In this document: positions 57,446-64,000 of the stretch, in pieces
Numbering within the stretch: position 1 is the stretch's first letter
How the letters are laid out: each line of letters begins with the position of its first letter
The notes under the pieces: generated by a model
What the model was told of the DNA's origin: nothing
The model's database searches: none
Seen by the model: the letters and a program-made list of their open reading frames with translations, nothing else
Made by a program: the position numbers and the translations under genes
Assembly: GCF_017591425.1 (NCBI RefSeq)
Contig: NW_024466607.1
Location: 9,990,501-10,054,500, forward strand
Source: Ochotona curzoniae
Taxonomy: Eukaryota > Chordata > Mammalia > Lagomorpha > Ochotonidae
Reading direction: 5' to 3'
DNA: 64,000 nucleotides

Positions 57446-58079
57446 GCATGCCTGCCCACAAGATGTGGATAGTTCACTGTGCTTGAGCTTGTGAATGACA
57501 AAGTACTGACGTTCTGTGACTTTCCTGAGTGTAGAGTTGGGAGAAAGTGTGAAAAAACAGGAGCGTTGTTGACAAGACTGTATGGGAACACCTAACTGGG
57601 CACATGGTGCTTCATGTGCTCCCTGCCAATCCACGCTTCTTGCTACTCTAGTCCCCCACTACTATGAGAGTGAGACTTTCTCTGTAGTTTGGTGCTGACT
57701 TCTCTACCCTGAGGAGTGAACAGGTGGAGGGGCAAAACATTACTTCCATGCACCAAGAGGACTGGTCTGGAACCCAGCAGGTAGCCCTAGCCACTGCTCA
57801 GTGTGTTTCTAAGGCATCTGTGTCCCCTATGGACAGACAGCCTCCTTTGCCTGGTCTCCTAGGCCCAGGCACCAGGGCATGGGGATTGCTTGGTGCTAGA
57901 GAGAGGCCTGCTGTGGGAAGCAGGTGAGGGACTGGTTAGGAGACAGCTAAGATTTGAGGGGGAGATGTAGGAATATTTGAGTCCTGCTCTGTGTGTAAGA
58001 CTTGGAGAAAATCCTCCCGCCTTTCCAAGCCTTAGTTTGCTGCTCTGTAAAATGCTAGGGTATGGGGTGGGTACCAGGC
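57446..58079. other. Unique noncoding DNA with MIR end
   Basis: No exon recognised. A MIR remnant at 57990-58065 contains 'ttagtttgctgctctgtaaa'. Confidence 0.45.
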
Positions 58080-58395
58080 ATTGGGTATTATGGCTAGGTG
58101 GGTTAAGCCATTGCTTTGGGAGATTTATATGTCACATCAGAGTGCCTAGTTCAAGTCTTGGCTACTCTGCTTCCAGTCTAGCTTCTTGCTAATGTACACC
58201 CTGGGAGGCAATAGTTGATTGGTAAAGAGGTTGAGCCCTGGCATCCTTGTAGGAGACCCAGGTGGAGGTTTGGGTTTCTGGCTTTAGCCTGGTCCAACCC
58301 CAGCTGTTTGGGAAATTTAGGGAATGAACCAACAAATGGAAGATCTCTCTCTCTCTCTCTCTGTCACTCTGCCTTTTAACTAGAATAAACAATAA
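58080..58395 (+). mobile_element. C-type SINE, older subfamily
   Basis: Sense copy: 'ggtattatggctaggtgggt', 'gcttccagtctagcttcttg', 'aacaaatggaagatctctct' with a CT tract at 58345-58362. The end is 'ctgccttttaactagaataa'. Confidence 0.85.
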
Positions 58396-58968
58396 GTGAA
58401 CAAAACAAGCAAGATGCCAGTGGGTACAGAGGTACCTGCTGTGACATCCGTCAGGTGCAGGGATGTGATGTTCCAAGACTGCACGCACAGCAAGGCCCAG
58501 TGTGCCTGTCCGTGCTCTCCCCAGCCTGACCTGCTCTGGGCACTTATTTCCTGGGACCTGGGCATCAGGATGCAGGGAGCTGAGTGTCCTGGTTCAGAGC
58601 ATAGCTACTTTTTAGTGGGGTGTGGAGGGCAGGATGTGGTCATGTTGTGCTCCCTGGAGCACCTCCCCCACCTCTCAGAAGCAGACAGAGCTCAGTGGGA
58701 GCCATTGCATAAGCTCAGAGCTATGACGGTTGTGACTGAGGATATGTTGGCGTAGATGGTTCCATGACTTTAGGATGTTGTGAACATGGCACATCCTGAG
58801 TGGACACTGTTCTTTGGATGTTGCATTTGCAGATACATGCTCCATTCAGGAGACAGTCCACATTTCCTTATAAATGGGCTGTCTGTGAGAGGGCCATGCC
58901 TGAGGTAGGCTGATCATGAGCCCTGAGCATACACAGTGGGAAGGCTTAGCCTCCTGTATTTGGTACTT
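58396..58968. other. Unassigned noncoding DNA
   Basis: No gene or repeat recognised. A 119-codon plus frame at 58396-58755 begins in the SINE tail and has no family resemblance. Confidence 0.4.
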
Positions 58969-58970
58969 TT

Positions 58971-59297
58971 TTTTAAAAGATTTGTTTATTTATTGGAAAG
59001 TCAGATTTATAGAGAGGAGGAGAGACAGAGAGGAAGATCTTCTATCTGATGATTCACTCCCCAAGTGACCGCAACAGCCAATGCTATGCCGATCTGAAAC
59101 CAGGAGCCAGGAACTTCTTCCGTGTCTCCCATAGGGTGCAGGGTCCCAAAGCTTTGGACCGTCCTTGACTGCTTTCCCAGGCCACAAGCAGGGAGCTGGA
59201 TGGGAAGCTGGGCTGCTGGGATTAGAACCGGCGCCCATTTGGGATCCAGGCGGGTTCAAGGCGAGGACTTTAGCCACTAGGCCATGCCGCCGGGCCC
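58971..59297 (-). mobile_element. C-type SINE, younger, with target duplication
   Basis: Full-length minus copy, from tail complement to head 'ggactttagccactaggcca' and 'tgccgccgggccc'. Target duplication ttggtac(t/a)tttt at 58960-58971 and 59298-59309. The head is almost undamaged, so this is among the youngest insertions here. Confidence 0.95.
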
Positions 59298-59357
59298 TTG
59301 GTACATTTTGATGAATGTTTTCAGTTTAGGGGAAGGTTGCTAGGACAGAGCCACATT

Positions 59358-59637
59358 TTTTTTTTAATTTTGTTATTCATTATATATTTTTTTAATTGGG
59401 AAGGCAGATTTACAGAGAGGACGAGAAAGAGAAAGTGACCACAATGGCTAGAACTGAGCCGATCCAAAGCCAGGAGCCTCCTCCAGTTCTACACTGGGGC
59501 CATCCTCCACTGCTTTTCCAGGCCACAAGCAGGGAGCTAGAAGGAAAGTGGAGCAGCTGGAATCCGAACCGGTGCCCATATGGGTTCCCAGTGCTTGCAA
59601 GGTGAGGATTTAGTCACTAGGTTATCATGCTGGGCCC
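59358..59637 (-). mobile_element. C-type SINE, younger subfamily, partly deleted
   Basis: Minus copy with a deletion in the 3' body: the usual 'ttccatctgatgattcactc' part is missing after 'aagagaaagtgacc'. It ends in the head 'ggatttagtcactaggttat' and 'gctgggcccc'. Confidence 0.85.
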
Positions 59638-61787
59638 CAGATCCCTGATTGTAAGTGCATGAAACTGTATGTTCTCACTTTCAGACTTTCAGAGCATCCT
59701 GGATGCTGCTCTGAATTGCTGTGTATTCTAGGAACCCCAGATGCCTCTGTGTCCACCTGCCAGAGTAGGGGCTTATGGGTGATCATTGAATTTTCTTTGA
59801 GGCCTACCTCATGGGGGTCTTGTCAGTGCCCTAGCCCCATCCATGGGTGTCTTCTCACTCCCAAATGCACAGAACAGATACCAGCAAACCCCCACGACAG
59901 TTTCCAAGGGGAGTTCTCAGGGGAAAACAACCAAATAGAAGCTGATAGACCTTCTGCTTCATGTGGTAACAGTAGATTAAAAGTCAGGTTGTGTGATGGG
60001 AGGAGGCATAGGTGGTCACTGCCCAAAGCAAAGATGCAGAACTGTGACGCCCACCACCTGTCTACACTGCATACCTGTTTGATGCATTCAGGGGACACAA
60101 GGGCCTTAACCATGGAGAAGAATTGGGTTGTTGGGAACATGAGACTCCTTTTCAGCGACTGCTACTGTGTGTTTGATTTAACTGAGAGCATATCAGTGCA
60201 GCGAGCCCCTCATTGTGAAGATCCCTGGCCTCCCAATGCAAGGCTTCCTGCATCTTCTCTGGTCCCCAGCCCTATAGCTGGAGGGTAGAATGCATATCAC
60301 ACAGCCAGCCCTGAAATCCTACTGGGCCACTAAACTGTAATGTCATGCCAACTGCACCTGAAAGATAAGGGGTTGTGGGCAGACACAGGTTGTAAAGAGG
60401 CAAAAGCCTCCATCAGGAGACTGCCACCTTGGTCACATGGTACAGCCCTCTGTCAGGTGAAGGCCAGTGGCTACACCTCACTCCTCCAGCCACTGAGAAA
60501 GGATGGCAGACCTGGTGGCCCCCTTGGAAGGTAAAGGCCATGCTGAATGCATGGCTCTGACCATTACTGACCTGTGACCATCCAGAGCATTGCCCCCAAA
60601 CCAGGATTTCTCAATGTGTAGAAATCTGCCTATTTCTTTTCACAAGCCACATTTCTCCAGTAACATCCTGTGATGGCCAAGGAGCCAGGGAGGCTAGAGG
60701 CTGAAAAACAAGTCTGAGACCTCATCTCCAGCTTCATAGGTGTGTGATCATCACCTCCTCCATACACTGAATAGAAGACAGATGAGCCAGGGGAGAGCCT
60801 GCTGATTGTCGCAACTCCAAAGATAAACGCTCCTCCTCCTGCTGCAGCCCCTCCCACTGCTGCTGCTTAGCAGAGCCAGGTCAGTGCTGTGCAGCTGCAA
60901 ATACCCTAAGTAACCTAAAGCAAGGTTTGTCAAAAGTAGCATATGTCCCCAAGGTCATCAAGATGATTTTAGGTGACACAAGAAAAAAATATTCTCAATT
61001 TTAACAGCTCTAGCATGTCGAGTTTATCATAGTTTGGGGAATATGACTGCTGGCAATGACACTCAGTTGGGTTGCAAGTTTACACTGACCTCAGTGGAGT
61101 TAAACCACCAGAAAACAGAGGGGATGGAAAGAAGACGGCACCTGCTGTTCCCAGGTTCAAGGCCCTAGGAAGGCCACGCTACCATTGCTATGGCACACTC
61201 ACCAGGGATGCACAAACTTATGCTAATCACAAGATAGATCCCAAAGGAACAGTGTGCCCAACACACTGCTTGGGACAGAGATGATGTGAGAACCACAGGT
61301 GGTGGGGTGCTTTGCTGGGGATCCCGGGCCAGCAAAAACATGTGGGGGAAGAGGGACAAAGGACCAGTGAGGTCTTCAGCTGGGTTTGATGGTGGCTCAC
61401 CCAACATCACCTCTGATTGTAATTTCAGCATGCATAGCACTGGCATTATGGGAGGCTGAGTGAAAAATGCTATAGGCATCATGAAGGTGAAGATGCTGTC
61501 TTGGCATAGCTACAGTTGCTCCACAATAAGCCAAAAACATGAGATTAATGACATCTAAGTTAAAGAAAATGAAATAAATACAATTCAGGTCCAGTAGGGG
61601 AGACATGGAGGGGCAGAGGCTTAGTAGCAGGTGTAGGGGCAGTGGCAGAGATTGGTGAAACCTTACCCCTAGCGATCTAACTGCTTTGAATTTGACTAGT
61701 GCTCTGAAGTTGCAAACTCCGGAAAGTTCAAAGGGATTCTAAGCAGTATTCCAACCATCAGAATCCAGATTCTAAACATGTATCTTT
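59638..61787. other. Unassigned noncoding DNA
   Basis: About 2.1 kb without recognised repeats or exons. A 209-codon plus frame (59659-60288) is Cys/Ser-rich with no known domain. At about 61410-61610 an AT-rich end with aaataaata looks like a decayed transcript-derived or repeat 3' end, but no parent was recognised. Confidence 0.4.
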
Positions 61788-61798
61788 AAGATTGGTTG

Positions 61799-62112
61799 GT
61801 TGGTGGCCTAACGGCTAAAGTCCTCGCCTTGAACGTGCCGGGATCCCATATGAGTGCCAGTTCTAATCCTGGCAGCTCCACTTCCCATCCAGCTCCCTGC
61901 TTGTGGCCTGGTAAGGTGGTCGAGGATGGCCGGAAGCCTTGGGATCCTGCACCTGCATGGGAACCTGGAGGAGGTTCCTGGCTCCTGGTTTCAGATCGGC
62001 ACAGCACCAGCTGTTGCAGTCACTTGGGGGGTGAATCATCGGATGGGAGATCTTCCTGTCTGTCTCTCCTCCTCTCTGACTTTGCAATAAAAATAAATAA
62101 ATCTTTTTAAAA
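61799..62112 (+). mobile_element. C-type SINE, young, with target duplication
   Basis: The clearest sense copy: A box region 'tggtggcctaacggctaaag', 'tcctcgccttgaacgtgccg', B box 'gttctaatcctgg', 'gaatcatcggatgggagatc', tail 'aataaaaataaataaatctt'. Target duplication aagattggttg at 61788-61798 and 62113-62123. Confidence 0.95.
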
Positions 62113-62169
62113 AAGATTGGTTGACTGATTTTAAAGTCAGAGACAGCAATGGAGCAAATGAGCAATTTT

Positions 62170-62511
62170 AAAATTATTTTTTATTTTTTAAAGATTTTTT
62201 TTAATTGAAAAGTTAGATATACATAAAGGAGGAGAAACAGAGAGGAAGATCTTCTGTCCATTGATTCACTCCCCAAGCGGCTGCAATGACCAGAGCTGTG
62301 CTGATCTGAAACCAGGAACCCAGAGCCTCTTCCAGATCTCTCAAACAGGTGCGGGGGCCCAAGGCACTGGGCTATCCTCGACCACTTTACCAGGCCACAA
62401 GCTGGGAGCTGGATGGGAAGTGGAGGTGCCAGGATTAGAACTGGTGCCCAAATGGGATCCCAGTGTGTGCAAGGTGAGCACTTTAGCTGCTAGGCTACCG
62501 TGTCAGGCCCA
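62170..62511 (-). mobile_element. C-type SINE, young, inverted relative to previous
   Basis: Minus copy: 'tttaaagattttttttaatt', 'gtccattgattcactcccca', head 'tgctaggctaccgtgtcagg'. Target duplication caaatgagcaatttt (62155-62169) versus caagtgagtaatttt (62512-62526), 13 of 15 identical. Confidence 0.93.
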
Positions 62512-62526
62512 CAAGTGAGTAATTTT

Positions 62527-62775
62527 TCATCTAGTGACTCACTCCCCAAGCAGCCATAGCGGTCAGGGCCAAAGACAGAAGCCAAGGGCTTCATCTGGGA
62601 CTCCCACATGGGTGCAGGGGCCCAAAACTTGAGCCATTCCCCACTCTTTTTCCCAGGAACCTTAGCAGGAAGCTGGGTTCAAAATGGAGCAGCTGGGATA
62701 CAAACTGGCATCCATATGGGATGTCAGTATTGCAGGTGGTGGCTTAACCTGCTAATTCTTAGCACCAGTCTCTAA
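62527..62775 (-). mobile_element. C-type SINE, older subfamily
   Basis: 'tctagtgactcactccccaa', 'accttagcaggaagctgggt', 'ggatacaaactggcatccat', 'ttcttagcaccagtctct'. Its 3' part was the landing site of the younger copy at 62170-62511. Confidence 0.8.
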
Positions 62776-64000
62776 ATATTTTAAATGAACCAATGGATTA
62801 AGCTACAGGAAAGTTCCCAAACTTCCTAAGAATTCACGTATTGACCTTGAGTGACAGTGTGCAGACTGCAGGATGCTCTTCTAAGCCCTGTGGCCCAGAT
62901 CTTGGAGATAAAAAGAGGATTGCTAAAAATGCAGATCCTTGGGCTCTTCCCCCAGAATTTGGGATTTTGTAGGCCTGGGACACTGCATTGCAACCCCCCC
63001 CCCCAAAAAAAAAAGCCAAAAAAAAAAAAAAAACCACTAGTGAGACTGCCATCTGCACCTCTGGGTCCCTCAGAAACCTCTGCCCTAGGGCTGCCCATCC
63101 CAGTGGCTGGACCAAGTACAGGTAGGATGGATCTGAGAGTGGCAAAGAGTGGGGCATTTCTGGCCAAAAGGCAGCTGATGACTTAGGGTTCTTGGGGCTC
63201 TCATCTGCTCTGCCCTTGCAGCCTTGTCCATCTGCTGGCCAGGGAGCTTTCAGGGCTTCAGTGTGTGGGCAGGGCAGCCCGACTGTCTCTGGGGCTTGAT
63301 GAAAGCAGGCCCACCCCTCTGTGGGCTGTGTGCAAGGCAGGGCTGGGCATGCAGTAGCAGGCTGTGGTGAAGACACAACGCACCCATTCACCGTCTCCAG
63401 GGCAGTGGCCACTTACACGGGAATCCCTGGAAGCTTGGGGTGGGTGGGAGGACGAGCTGGTACTTGGGAGACCGCCCTTGCCAGTGGCATGACATCGCTG
63501 TGGAGTGGGTTTCACCTCTGTCCCCCATCCCCAGAGGCCTGCATTGCAGCCCTGGCCCTGTCCCAACAACAGTGTCAGGCCCAATTCTCAGGACCTTACT
63601 GGATACAGTGAATCCTCACAGCATCCCACTAAAAATGGGGCAACTGAGGCCAGAGAAGCCAGGATTGAAGCATAGGCAGGTGAGCCCTGAAATCCACTAG
63701 CTACTCTGCCTATCCCCTCATCTCCACAGACCCAGATGTCATGGGGAGGTGAGTTGAGGACCAAACCCTGGGCTAAGCTCTGCTCCTAGCCCCCACACAA
63801 GCTGCACCCAGCTCCCTGCTCCGGCGCCCCACCACACCACAGGCCACAAGCAGTAACAGTGCACTTTCTTACAGGAACAGGAGCTGCCTTCCTTCCCTTC
63901 TACTTCTGTACCTCCTAGCATGGGGTGTTAATCTGTTCACTCCTCTAGGATGGGGAGTTCAGTCTGACTCAGGGTCTGCTGTAACCTCAGTGCCAGCCAG
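62776..64000. other. Noncoding DNA with C/A tract and MIR/L2 remnants
   Basis: A C run and A runs lie at 62995-63032. MIR-like 'tcacagcatcccactaaaaa' and 'tggggcaactgaggccagag' lie at 63610-63660. The final 70 bp ('tcctctaggatggggagttc', 'agggtctgctgtaacctcag') look like the 3' end of an L2. No exon recognised. Confidence 0.5.

Noticed and set aside
59659..60288. 209-codon Cys-rich open frame
   Set aside because: No known fold or motif; composition like surrounding noncoding DNA. Kept only as an unexplained region.
61799..61880. A and B boxes suggesting a tRNA gene
   Set aside because: These are the tRNA-derived head of a SINE; no cloverleaf, and the element continues into the SINE body and tail.

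Overview
The window is mammalian nuclear DNA, almost certainly from a lagomorph and most likely a pika (Ochotona). The main evidence is about 28 copies or fragments of the lagomorph tRNA-derived C-type SINE. These have a tRNA-like head with A and B boxes, a body conserved from copy to copy, and a TC-rich, A-rich tail. The youngest copies carry the 'ggcctagtggctaaagtcc' type of head, which I associate from memory with pika rather than rabbit. Ancient mammalian repeats (MIR, L2, L1, a MaLR-like LTR) form the older layer.

I found no protein-coding exon I can defend. No open frame matches a protein family I recognise except the decayed L1 frames at 30.5-31.8 kb, and no tRNA, rRNA or CRISPR is visible. 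The longest open frames (up to 259 codons) are in GC-rich or low-complexity DNA and look like chance. The window reads as intergenic or intronic DNA.

Layout. 1-3 kb is GC-rich and mostly free of recent repeats: a four-copy minisatellite, a small CpG island (about 1181-1570) with a near-consensus CTCF motif, an AT-rich block with paired TAATTA sites, and a G-quadruplex motif. 3-25 kb is GC-rich unique sequence with scattered MIR/L2 remnants, a few SINEs and a large TTCC microsatellite (10.1-10.4 kb). 25.4-33.2 kb is an AT-rich repeat graveyard: antisense L1 and HAL1-like sequence split by at least six SINEs and by a younger 5'-complete L1 that ends in a SINE fragment. 34-40 kb returns to unique DNA with a candidate conserved block at 36.6-36.8 kb. 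40-49 kb holds an irregular internally repeated stretch, SINE pairs, an old L1 fragment, a reverse CTCF-like motif and a SINE with a tandemly expanded tail. 49-58 kb is GC-rich unique DNA with a homeodomain-type AT island, L2/MER remnants and a probable MaLR LTR. 58-63 kb is dense in SINEs, including an inverted pair.

No new biological system is evident. The points most worth checking are the CpG island with CTCF motif and its possible convergent partner near 47.6 kb, the homeodomain-motif blocks, the L1-SINE composite, the expanded SINE tail and the repeated stretch at 40.7-41.1 kb. All family names here come from pattern memory, not database searches.
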